Source of the DNA: Undibacterium cyanobacteriorum
GTDB taxonomy: Bacteria > Pseudomonadota > Gammaproteobacteria > Burkholderiales > Burkholderiaceae_D
Assembly: GCF_031326225.1 (NCBI RefSeq)
Contig: NZ_CP133720.1
Coordinates: 4,464,001-4,528,000, forward strand
DNA length: 64,000 nucleotides
Direction: 5' to 3'
Shown: piece by piece, positions 8,852 to 15,253 of the stretch
How positions within the stretch are numbered: position 1 is the first letter of the stretch
Layout of the letters: each line of letters begins with the position of its first letter
The notes under the pieces: generated by a model
What the model was told of the DNA's origin: nothing
Database searches by the model: none
The model's input: only the letters and a program-made list of their open reading frames with translations
Made by a program: the position numbers and the translations under genes

Positions 8852-9208
8852 TGCTGATTCTTGATCGTCGGTACCACGGCTCTGCTTTACTATCAACAAC
8901 CGAGCTGAACTTGATCCACTGTCGTTCTCCGAAAACTTAGGCAAATAAACGAAATCGTTCTCCAAAGTGAAACCAAACGGTGCATCAAACTTCTTACTCT
9001 CCTTGAACTCAAAACCAACTTTTCTAAATTCTTCAATAACAGTGGAAAACAATTGTTCGAACTCAATCCCTTTAAATACAGTTTCCTTTGGAACGGGTTT
9101 CGCTTCCACACTTTGGATGATCAACAACATTCCTAATACGAAAAATAATCGTTTTGTATTCCGTCTGATTGCCTGAAAAGATAACTTGATCAATCGGAAA
9201 AAAGGCAT
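8828..9208 (-). CDS. small secreted protein, hypothetical, 3' end supplied by RAYT element
   Basis: 126 residues with AGGAG before the ATG. The N-terminus is basic, then a hydrophobic stretch (LFFVLGMLLIIQSVEA) consistent with a signal peptide cleaved after EAK or thereabouts. The mature part is small, charged and rich in Glu/Phe/Lys; no family recognised. The last seven residues, DTHFKKQ, and the stop codon are encoded by the terminal bases of RAYT copy A (up to 8851). The gene was therefore probably truncated when the element arrived and the native C-terminus is lost. Confidence 0.55.
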   Translation of the reverse strand: MPFFRLIKLSFQAIRRNTKRLFFVLGMLLIIQSVEAKPVPKETVFKGIEFEQLFSTVIEEFRKVGFEFKESKKFDAPFGFTLENDFVYLPKFSENDSGSSSARLLIVKQSRGTDDQESADTHFKKQ

Positions 9209-9285
9209 TGTGAACTCCTATCTATTTGGATTGCGTCCTCGAGAGTGACTTCAGAAAAAAACATCTATGCTCGAATTCAAGGCGA

Positions 9286-9405
9286 TTAGACCAGACATCC
9301 AATCAAAAAAGCAATAAGAATCGATACTAGTTCTTTCCATCAACCCACCTACAAAAAAAACAAAAGCGAGCCGAAGCTCGCTTTCATCTGGTTTGAAATA
9401 CTTCG
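9286..9405. repeat. terminator-bearing repeat, diverged copy R3
   Basis: Same layout as R1/R2: ATTAGACCAGACATCCAATC, then the AGTTCTTTCCATC block, then hairpin AAAGCGAGC-CGAA-GCTCGCTTT at 9363-9384. The gap 9209-9532 holds this repeat and otherwise only the 5' flank of the next gene. Confidence 0.75.
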
Positions 9406-9532
9406 AAATGGGCGGCTTTGTGTTGTTATGGTAATGTCTTATTTCTTGAGACGGATGTCTTTTCAACTGCTTTCACAATCTTCAAACCAAACATCACAAA
9501 TCAACACACAAACTGATGAGGAAAATTCCACT

Positions 9533-10054
9533 ATGTTGGTGACCATTCCCGCTTTGCCCGCAGATCATACACCTAGCATACAAATACAATCCCCAGCACG
9601 TTCCGCAAGCAATATGGTGAACGGGAAGTTGATTGAAAAGAGTTTTAGTTTCTGCACTGATGTTGCCAGCGGCCCCGGGCGTGATAATCAACCCTATGCT
9701 GAGTCCGCTGACAATAGTTTTAGCCCGGTTCAGAGAGAGATTCAACGTCTTGTTGGCGATAAGCCGCCCTATGAATTAATTTCCAAATTAAAGAAATATT
9801 CCTCGAAAGTCATTACGCCACCTAAGCATGGAATTGTGGAATTGGACTATGCGCCAAGTCAGCACTGGGAATACAAACCTCAACGCGGGTACGAAGGACC
9901 AGACCAAGCTGAATTCTTGGTGGAAGTAAAAGGAAGAACATTTAAAGTTACAGTGAATTTTTGGTCCATGCTTCTCGTTCCAGATGGACGAAAAGATTTG
10001 ATTTGTAAGACTCAGAAATTTGAATCACAACTCCATATCGCACCAGAGAGTTAG
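9533..10054 (+). CDS. hypothetical modular protein sharing a leader with the Hint protein at 11825-12643
   Basis: 173 residues from the ATG at 9533, chosen because GAGGAAAA lies 9 bases upstream and because the protein then begins MLVT, like the neighbour at 12643. Shared leader: MLVT at the start, NGK.I...F.FCTDV..G.G at residues 30-48. The rest differs: after a polar linker comes a beta-rich stretch (PPKHGIVELDYAPSQHWEY, RGYEGPDQAEFLVEV) resembling cadherin-like/Big repeats of surface and adhesion proteins. No signal peptide or catalytic motif seen. The leader may be a targeting tag common to different C-terminal payloads; this is inference. Confidence 0.65.
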   Translation: MLVTIPALPADHTPSIQIQSPARSASNMVNGKLIEKSFSFCTDVASGPGRDNQPYAESADNSFSPVQREIQRLVGDKPPYELISKLKKYSSKVITPPKHGIVELDYAPSQHWEYKPQRGYEGPDQAEFLVEVKGRTFKVTVNFWSMLLVPDGRKDLICKTQKFESQLHIAPES

Positions 10055-10078
10055 AACGCGCACACAATCGAAGAACCT

Positions 10079-10150
10079 CAAAGAAAGCCGAGGCTTTCTT
10101 CCCCTATCCCCCATAAAAACAGAAGCGAGCCGAAGCTCGCTTTCATATGG
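10079..10150. terminator. two consecutive hairpins behind the 173-residue gene (repeat R4)
   Basis: First AAGAAAGCC-GA-GGCTTTCTT around 10079-10100, then AAGCGAGC-CGAA-GCTCGCTT at 10123-10142, the same arm sequence as in the other terminator repeats. They begin 25 bp after the stop codon. The sequence continues into a REP-like repeat at 10204. Confidence 0.7.
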
Positions 10151-10203
10151 TTTCAAACACGTTGAATTTGGTGTCCTTCCAAAATCTTTGTTTAACAGCA
10201 TTC

Positions 10204-10313
10204 ACATTCGTACGAATACGCTGACGCTATTCGTACCTACCGTCCATCGGCTTTATCGGAGCTACGCGGGCTGAAGCTATTGGTACCTACCATCGATCGG
10301 CTTTATCGGAGCT
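10204..10313. repeat. REP-like palindrome, copy 3, plus a partial tandem copy
   Basis: A full copy ends near 10271. It is followed directly by a second, partial copy (GGTACCTACC...CGGAGCTAAAGC) without the first hairpin arm. It lies between the R4 hairpins and the left end of RAYT copy B. Nothing else is seen in the gap 10055-10538 besides the element's left flank. Confidence 0.75.
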
Positions 10314-10323
10314 AAAGCAAGAC

Positions 10324-11660
10324 AAACCAATGGACATCCAAACCAAATAATACACAAAAAATAAGCGAGAACTCAGCTCGCTTTTATCACCATTTTTACA
10401 CAAAACCACACCAACACCAACAATCTCAACACCTTAAGATTCTCACTCACCTAAAGTCGATCAACAATGCTCGTCGTTTGGACAAGCTCTCCTCTTTTAT
10501 TTTGGATTCACGTTATAGATAAGTACAAGCGCACAGCATCATGTGGAAACCGGCATCGCAACGCCAACCACACAACGCTTCTTTAAATGCTCTGCATAGG
10601 CACGTAAGCGTTCTACCTGTGCGATTGCCGTACCACGGGTCATCGCTTTGGCCCGGATAGTCTTTGTAAATTCCTCTGGCGTAAAACCAAGGCGACTCAA
10701 GATCGGAGGAACTCGTTGCGACATCGCATGCTTTTTGTCACTGCGTACGATGCGCGCTGCCCAATCTACGAGTTCGATGTAATCTCGCGCAGTGCATGGT
10801 AGACCTTGGGCTGGTGCGACACTGAGTGAATTGCCAAAAGGATGGAGTGGGATTCTATTCGGCTTTGCAAGGGTTGAAGGTGCTGTTGATTTCTGCCGTT
10901 TTGCTCTGGGCTTTTTGAGATCTTGTAAGCGTTGTTGAATGGACGTGTAATCCGAATTCTCAGGCAAATCAGCGATACCCGCGCGTATCGGATTGAGGTC
11001 AACATAGGCGCAACAAGCGAGCAGTCCTGCTTCGTCTAAAATTGCTTGGCTCTTAAAACGCCCTTCCCAAAACCTGCCAGTACACTGATCTTCGACGTTC
11101 GCTCGTCTTGCGATCGATTCATTCAAACAGCGCATGAACCAAGAAATATCGTAAAGGCGAGCGCGTAATTGTTCGACCAACTCATCCGCAACGCGCCTTG
11201 TCGAGGTATCTTGATGTTTGCCTTGCATAAGCTGGTCAAGAATGTAGGGCAAATTAAACAAGCGAGACCAGCGTTGCAGCACTTCCTCTTGGCTTAACTT
11301 CTCCGCAGCTTCACGATCGACATGTAGCACCACGTGGTAATGGTTAGACATGACTGCATACGCGCACACCGACATCGCAAACACCTCTGAGAGTTCGGTC
11401 AAACGCTCGACCACCCAAGCTTTACGATGTGAAAAATCTTGCCCAGAGAAATGATCTTTACCCCACAAGAAAGCACGACGAACACAGCGCCCTATGCAGT
11501 GATAATACGGTGTTGCCTCTAAAGAGACATAACGACTTCGCGCCATCGGCATCAGCCACCTCCTTCGTTTTAAGAAGAATTGAGTGTGGCTTTAGCTTAG
11601 GCTAACGATTATTAAATTGCAAGATAATTTAATAATATATTGCTTTTTGAGATGGGTGTC
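10324..11660 (-). mobile_element. RAYT element, copy B (1337 bp)
   Basis: Direct repeat of 7515-8851 in the same orientation, with matching ends and the same length. Most differences are single substitutions, with one compensated length change between the left end and the gene. The right end reads GATGGGTGTCC. The DNA between the two copies (8852-10323) could be deleted or amplified by homologous recombination. Confidence 0.8.
10539..11552 (-). CDS. REP-associated tyrosine transposase (Y1/IS200-like HUH), copy B
   Basis: 337 residues, full length, with the HUH motif HYH at 71-73 and catalytic Tyr183 intact, and the same strong ribosome site as copy A. It differs from copy A at about 15-20 positions, many in the region around residues 80-125 (for example REAAEKLSQEEVLQRW against RERAEQMSQTEVLGRW). 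Both copies therefore still look functional rather than one decaying. See the copy A entry for the family role. Confidence 0.92.
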   Translation of the reverse strand: MPMARSRYVSLEATPYYHCIGRCVRRAFLWGKDHFSGQDFSHRKAWVVERLTELSEVFAMSVCAYAVMSNHYHVVLHVDREAAEKLSQEEVLQRWSRLFNLPYILDQLMQGKHQDTSTRRVADELVEQLRARLYDISWFMRCLNESIARRANVEDQCTGRFWEGRFKSQAILDEAGLLACCAYVDLNPIRAGIADLPENSDYTSIQQRLQDLKKPRAKRQKSTAPSTLAKPNRIPLHPFGNSLSVAPAQGLPCTARDYIELVDWAARIVRSDKKHAMSQRVPPILSRLGFTPEEFTKTIRAKAMTRGTAIAQVERLRAYAEHLKKRCVVGVAMPVST

Positions 11661-11670
11661 CAATTGGTTA

Positions 11671-11870
11671 ATAAAAATCAATATTAGTTCTTCCCATTAG
11701 CATCTACAAAAAACAAAAGCGAGCCACAGCTCGCTTTCGTCCAACATAAAGCACTTCCAATTAAGTGCCTCTCCAAAATTTTCGTTTGACAGCACTCACT
11801 CACATTCGTACGAATACGCTGACGCTATTCGTACCTACCGTCCATCGACTTTATGGGAGCTACGCGGGCT
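11671..11870. repeat. terminator repeat R5 joined to REP-like palindrome copy 4
   Basis: 11671-11782 matches R1/R2 without their first 29 bases (the RAYT right end stands there instead), with hairpin AAAGCGAGC-CACA-GCTCGCTTT at 11716-11737. The REP-like palindrome follows at 11802-11870, in the order also seen at 5961-6185 and 10121-10271. The composite is thus a recurring unit of about 200 bp. Its right end overlaps the 3' end of the leftward Hint gene. Confidence 0.8.
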
Positions 11871-12643
11871 TCATATCCACCGCAATTGGTGTTATGCACC
11901 CAGACACCATGTTTACCCACATAGTATGTATGAAAGTCTTCAACTTCCAAATTGTGCACAGGAAGCTTGAAATAGGGATCTTCTAACTCATCATTGCGCA
12001 CTGCGTCTATAGCAAAAACTTCAGTTGCGATTAGCTTGTTATTTAAGAAATCAGTCAATGCACCGCGATCCCTAACATCTTCCATGTGGCTTGGTAGCCA
12101 ACCAATGCCCTCTTGGCTACTCAAATATATTGAACCGCATCCATTAACCTGGACCGATGCGCCGTCAACCAATTCAAAATATGGGCCATTTCCTCCGAAT
12201 CCGTCAGGTAAACGGCTCGCTTCGGTCCAACCTTCATCGGTTACCCAAAATGGATGGTTTAAGGTTGAAATGATTGGGTAAAAGCGGTCTGGGTCATCAC
12301 GCAGCGAATAGCCAACTCTCATCACAGTCGTCGGCTTATGCGCAAATGTCTTCACAACCCGTTTATACGCCTGCTCACCGCCATTCTCAGGTTTCGATAA
12401 AACCCAATCACCAACCTTGATTTGTTCAATTGGTACAAGACCTTCTTTGGTGTGCACCAAAGTGCCAGCGGCAAAACAAGCACCGTCTTCAATACAATTT
12501 CGTTTATCGCCAGCACCGTTTCCTACATCTGTACAAAACCTAAAGTCTCTCGCGATGTGTTTGCCATTGAATGTATCGTTTGAGGGTTGAGCTTGAGTAC
12601 TTAGTTCAAACTCTCGATGTAGCGATAGATCCGTCACCAACAT
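11825..12643 (-). CDS. orphan Hint-domain protein 1 (polymorphic-toxin-type Hint)
   Basis: 272 residues; ATG at 12643 with GAGAGAG upstream. Residues 1-50 are the MLVT...NGKHIARDFRFCTDVGNGAG leader shared with the protein at 9533. A pretoxin-type Hint domain follows: start Cys in ACFAAGTLVHTKEGLVPIE, a block with TLNHPFWVTDEGW, and the end VEDFHTYYVGKHGVWVHNTNC. In this family the Hint module autocleaves to release a C-terminal toxin. Here, about 18 residues after the HN-C end, the frame enters a REP-like repeat, which encodes the last residues (VAPIKSMDGRYE) and the stop. No toxin domain is left, so this is either a truncated toxin or a bare leader-Hint cassette. Confidence 0.85.
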   Translation of the reverse strand: MLVTDLSLHREFELSTQAQPSNDTFNGKHIARDFRFCTDVGNGAGDKRNCIEDGACFAAGTLVHTKEGLVPIEQIKVGDWVLSKPENGGEQAYKRVVKTFAHKPTTVMRVGYSLRDDPDRFYPIISTLNHPFWVTDEGWTEASRLPDGFGGNGPYFELVDGASVQVNGCGSIYLSSQEGIGWLPSHMEDVRDRGALTDFLNNKLIATEVFAIDAVRNDELEDPYFKLPVHNLEVEDFHTYYVGKHGVWVHNTNCGGYEARVAPIKSMDGRYE

Positions 12644-12672
12644 AATTCACTCTCTCACTTGTTTGGACGCTC

Positions 12673-12790
12673 ATTAGAACAGACAACCAATCAAAATGGC
12701 AACAAAGTCCAAAACTAGTTCCACTCATCAACATCCACAAAAAAGCAAAAGCGAGCCGAAGCTCGCTTTCATCTGGTTTCAAGCACTCGA
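12673..12790. repeat. terminator-bearing repeat, diverged copy R6
   Basis: Starts ATTAGAACAGACAACCAATC and carries hairpin AAAGCGAGC-CGAA-GCTCGCTTT at 12748-12769. It lies in the 5' flank of Hint gene 1. Confidence 0.75.
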
Positions 12791-12808
12791 AACAACAGCA
12801 ATTAAATC

Positions 12809-12872
12809 GGACACCCACCTCATTTGGGTCATTGGCGCCCATCCAAAATATTGCTTCTGGAAGTGGGTGTCT
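12809..12872. repeat. 64-bp hairpin mini-element (REPIN-like)
   Basis: Bounded by GGACACCCACC and GAAGTGGGTGTC, which are inverted copies of one another and match the right end of the RAYT elements. The interior contains a further inverted pair (TTTGGGT / GCCCATCC). It fits a non-autonomous doublet mobilised by a RAYT. Confidence 0.65.
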
Positions 12873-12881
12873 CTTCATTTC

Positions 12882-13046
12882 GCTTTATACAAAACAAGCT
12901 GGGGTAAATCCTTTTACGGCAGACTACGTGCCGCTGGAAAACCCAACATGGTGATCATTGGTGCGATGATGCGAAAACTCATTCACGTTGCTTTTGGCGT
13001 TCTCAGATCGGGAAAAAACTTTGATAAGACTTTGCATTCTGCTTGA
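12882..13046 (+). pseudogene. IS110-family (IS1111-type) transposase, C-terminal remnant
   Basis: The + frame ends in YKTSWGKSFYGRLRAAGKPN, then MVIIGAMMRKLIHVAFGVL and a short tail before a TGA at 13044. This is the recognisable C-terminal helix region of IS110/IS116/IS902 transposases, in particular the GKPxMVxxxAMMRKLxHVAFGVL pattern. Only about 54 residues remain; the RuvC-like DEDD part is absent and the upstream side is the mini-element at 12809. IS1111-group elements are known to target hairpins such as REP and attC sites, which fits the surroundings. Confidence 0.75.
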
Positions 13047-13057
13047 TTTGGATAACA

Positions 13058-13090
13058 GTATCTACCGTCCCTCGGCTTTATCGGAGCTAC
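13058..13090. repeat. REP-like palindrome tail, partial copy 5
   Basis: Only the conserved tail (TCTACCGTCCCTCGGC then TTTATCGGAGCTAC) remains, without the ACGAATA hairpin. It supplies the stop codon of Hint gene 2. Confidence 0.7.
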
Positions 13091-13613
13091 ATCTGCTGTG
13101 CACCCATACTCCTTCCTCGCCAACGTAATATGTGTGATATTCATCCACTTCAAAGTTATACACAGTTCCAACATCGACATTTTGAAAACACCTAAAAACT
13201 CTGAGATTTCCGTACCTAAAAGTTTCCACTGTATCACCGGCGATATCCATCTCACCAACGAGTATCCAACCACGCCCCTTACACCAAATTAGGTGATTTG
13301 GTGTGACGAAAATAGTCTCCGTATTGCCTGATGCAAGATTCGCCACTACGACTTTACTGAGTGCCTGTTTTTCTTTTGCATATACTTGAGTGACTTTCCT
13401 ATACGTATATTCGTTCAATTCTCTAATTCTATCTGGCGTGCGCTGATCCTCTGGGAAAGACAAAACCCAATCACCAACTTTGATTTTCTCAATGGGCACC
13501 AACCCTTCTTTGGTATGAACTAAGGTACCTGCAGCGAAGCATCCACCCGTTTCAAATCCACACCGACGTTTGTTAATTGGTTCCTTGTGTTTGTTCAACA
13601 CTGCTTTGTACAT
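13062..13613 (-). CDS. orphan Hint-domain protein 2
   Basis: 183 residues. A short basic N-terminus (MYKAVLNKHKEPINKRRCG) leads straight into a Hint domain: GCFAAGTLVHTKEGLVPIEK, VTPNHLIWCKGRGW, and the end VDEYHTYYVGEEGVWVHSRC. The first 28 residues of the Hint core are almost identical to Hint 1, the middle is unrelated (no TLNHPF), and the end matches again. Unlike Hint 1 it has His-Ser instead of His-Asn at the C-terminal splice position, so C-terminal cleavage may be impaired. The frame stops 10 residues later inside a REP tail. In another frame the REP resembles the C-terminus of Hint 1 (VAPIKPRDGRY), as if a frameshift separates two parallel truncations. No toxin domain. Confidence 0.8.
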   Translation of the reverse strand: MYKAVLNKHKEPINKRRCGFETGGCFAAGTLVHTKEGLVPIEKIKVGDWVLSFPEDQRTPDRIRELNEYTYRKVTQVYAKEKQALSKVVVANLASGNTETIFVTPNHLIWCKGRGWILVGEMDIAGDTVETFRYGNLRVFRCFQNVDVGTVYNFEVDEYHTYYVGEEGVWVHSRCSSDKAEGR

Positions 13614-13766
13614 TACTTGCTCCCTCCATCAATTATCATTGCCAGATTTTCCGCAGTGCCTCGTTTACATATTTCACGTAATAATTCACAGGAAACCCAT
13701 TCCATCTACTTCAGCGGTTTCTCTTCAGCTTGCCCATGCGAAGTGTCGAGCGGCATGAAGTGACGA

Positions 13767-13866
13767 TTAGAACAGACACACAATCAAAAAAGCAATAGAA
13801 ATCGTTACTAGTTCTCGCCATCAACAACCACCCTAAAAAGCAAAAGCGAGCCGCAGCTCGCTTTCA
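13767..13866. repeat. terminator-bearing repeat, diverged copy R7
   Basis: ATTAGAACAGACACACAATC start, AGTTCTCGCCATC block and hairpin AAAGCGAGC-CGCA-GCTCGCTTT at 13843-13864. It ends 26 bp before the GH1 stop codon and so can terminate the leftward GH3-MFS-GH1 transcript. It marks the right border of the accessory island. Confidence 0.8.
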
Positions 13867-13891
13867 TCCTACCCTTCCAATTCGAAACCCC

Positions 13892-15235
13892 TCACCCACA
13901 AACCCGAACAAAATCCCGATACCACAGCGCACTATCCTTCGGTATCCTCTGCAGCGTTTCGTAGTCGACATAGTACAAACCAAAGCGGCGAAGGTAGCCT
14001 GAGTTCCATTCGAAATTGTCCATCAAGCTCCAATAGAAATAGCCTTGGATGTTGACGCCGGCGGCTTTGGCTTCTGCCACCGCGTTGAGGTGGGCGCGGA
14101 CGAAGTTGATGCGGTTTTGGTCGTGGATGCGGCCTTGTTCGACTTTGTCGGGGAAGGCGACGCCGTTTTCTGTGATGTAGATTTCGGGCAGGCCGTGGGC
14201 TGCGTATTCGCGGTGGATGCCGATTAATAAATCACGTAGGCCTTGCGGATAAATCTCCCAGCCCATGTCGGTGAGGCCGAGTTTGGTTTCTGGTTTGCGT
14301 GGTGGATTTTCAGTGCTGACGTAGGCGCGGAAATAGTAATTCACGCCTAAAAAATCGAGCGGTTGATGAATGATGGCCATGTCTTCGGCTTCAACATGGA
14401 AGCGGCTGAGGTCCATGCGGTCGAGTGCGATTTGTGGATAATGGCCTTTGAAAATCGGGTCCATGAACCATTGCACGGAACGCGCGTATTCCCATGCGGC
14501 TTCGGCGATATCGGCGGCGCTATTGGTGGCGGGTTCGGCAGTCCATTGATTGAGCACGATACCGAGTTTGGCGCTGACATGTTGGTCGCGCATGGCAGAC
14601 ATCGCCAGACCATGCGACAACAATAAATGATGCGAGACTTGCAGCGCGGCGACGGTGTCGGTCACGCCCGGAGCGAATTGGCCATTGCCGTAGCCGAGAT
14701 TGGCGGTGCACCACGGCTCGTTATGGGTGGCGATGGACACAGCGCGATCGCCGAAGCGACGTGCCACTTCCTTGGCGTAAGCCGCGAAATGATGCGCGGT
14801 ATCTCGATTGAGCCAGCCGCCTTGGTCTTGCAAACCCTGTGGCAAATCCCAGTGATACAAGGTGATGTGCGCTTGAATCTGGCGCTTGGCGAGTTCGTCT
14901 AATAACTGACTATAGAACGCAAAGCCTGCTTCATTCCATGCACCATAGCCCAAGGGCTGCACGCGCGACCATGAGATAGAAAAGCGATAGGCATGCACAT
15001 TGAGATCCGCGATGTGTTGCGCATCTTCAGCGTAGCGGTGGTAGTGATCGCAGGCGACATCGCCACTACTGTTATCCATAATTTTGCCTGGCGTGTGGCT
15101 GAAGGTATCCCAGATCGAAGGAGCACGGCCGCCCACTGCGGCGCCACCTTCGATTTGATATGCACTGGTTGCCACACCCCAGAAGAAAGGGCTCTCAAAT
15201 TGTTTCGCTAAGGCGAGATCGCTTGCATTTATCAT
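13892..15235 (-). CDS. GH1 beta-glucosidase (cytoplasmic), copy 1
   Basis: 447 residues, the usual GH1 length, no signal peptide. Acid/base Glu173 in THNEPWC and nucleophile Glu356 in YITENGV; also FFWGVATSAYQIEGG and TLYHWDLPQGLQ of the (beta/alpha)8 barrel. It hydrolyses the terminal non-reducing glucose of beta-glucosides with retention. It lies 18 bp after the sugar permease gene on the same strand, so it probably cleaves the disaccharides that permease brings in. The ribosome site (GAGTGAG) is weak, suggesting translational coupling to the permease. Exact linkage preference is not readable. Confidence 0.95.
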   Translation of the reverse strand: MINASDLALAKQFESPFFWGVATSAYQIEGGAAVGGRAPSIWDTFSHTPGKIMDNSSGDVACDHYHRYAEDAQHIADLNVHAYRFSISWSRVQPLGYGAWNEAGFAFYSQLLDELAKRQIQAHITLYHWDLPQGLQDQGGWLNRDTAHHFAAYAKEVARRFGDRAVSIATHNEPWCTANLGYGNGQFAPGVTDTVAALQVSHHLLLSHGLAMSAMRDQHVSAKLGIVLNQWTAEPATNSAADIAEAAWEYARSVQWFMDPIFKGHYPQIALDRMDLSRFHVEAEDMAIIHQPLDFLGVNYYFRAYVSTENPPRKPETKLGLTDMGWEIYPQGLRDLLIGIHREYAAHGLPEIYITENGVAFPDKVEQGRIHDQNRINFVRAHLNAVAEAKAAGVNIQGYFYWSLMDNFEWNSGYLRRFGLYYVDYETLQRIPKDSALWYRDFVRVCG

Positions 15236-15253
15236 TGACTCACTCGCATCAAT

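Noticed and set aside
11825..12643. Intein in a host protein
   Set aside because: The Hint sequence has no homing endonuclease and no C-extein; its end and context match pretoxin Hint domains.
5961..13866. Island repeats as integron attC sites
   Set aside because: Some repeats contain RYYYAAC-like GTCTAAC, but I found no paired GTTRRRY in place, no tyrosine integrase, and the genes lie on both strands.
5961..13866. Island repeats as a CRISPR array
   Set aside because: Repeats are long, few, diverged and separated by whole genes; there are no cas genes.
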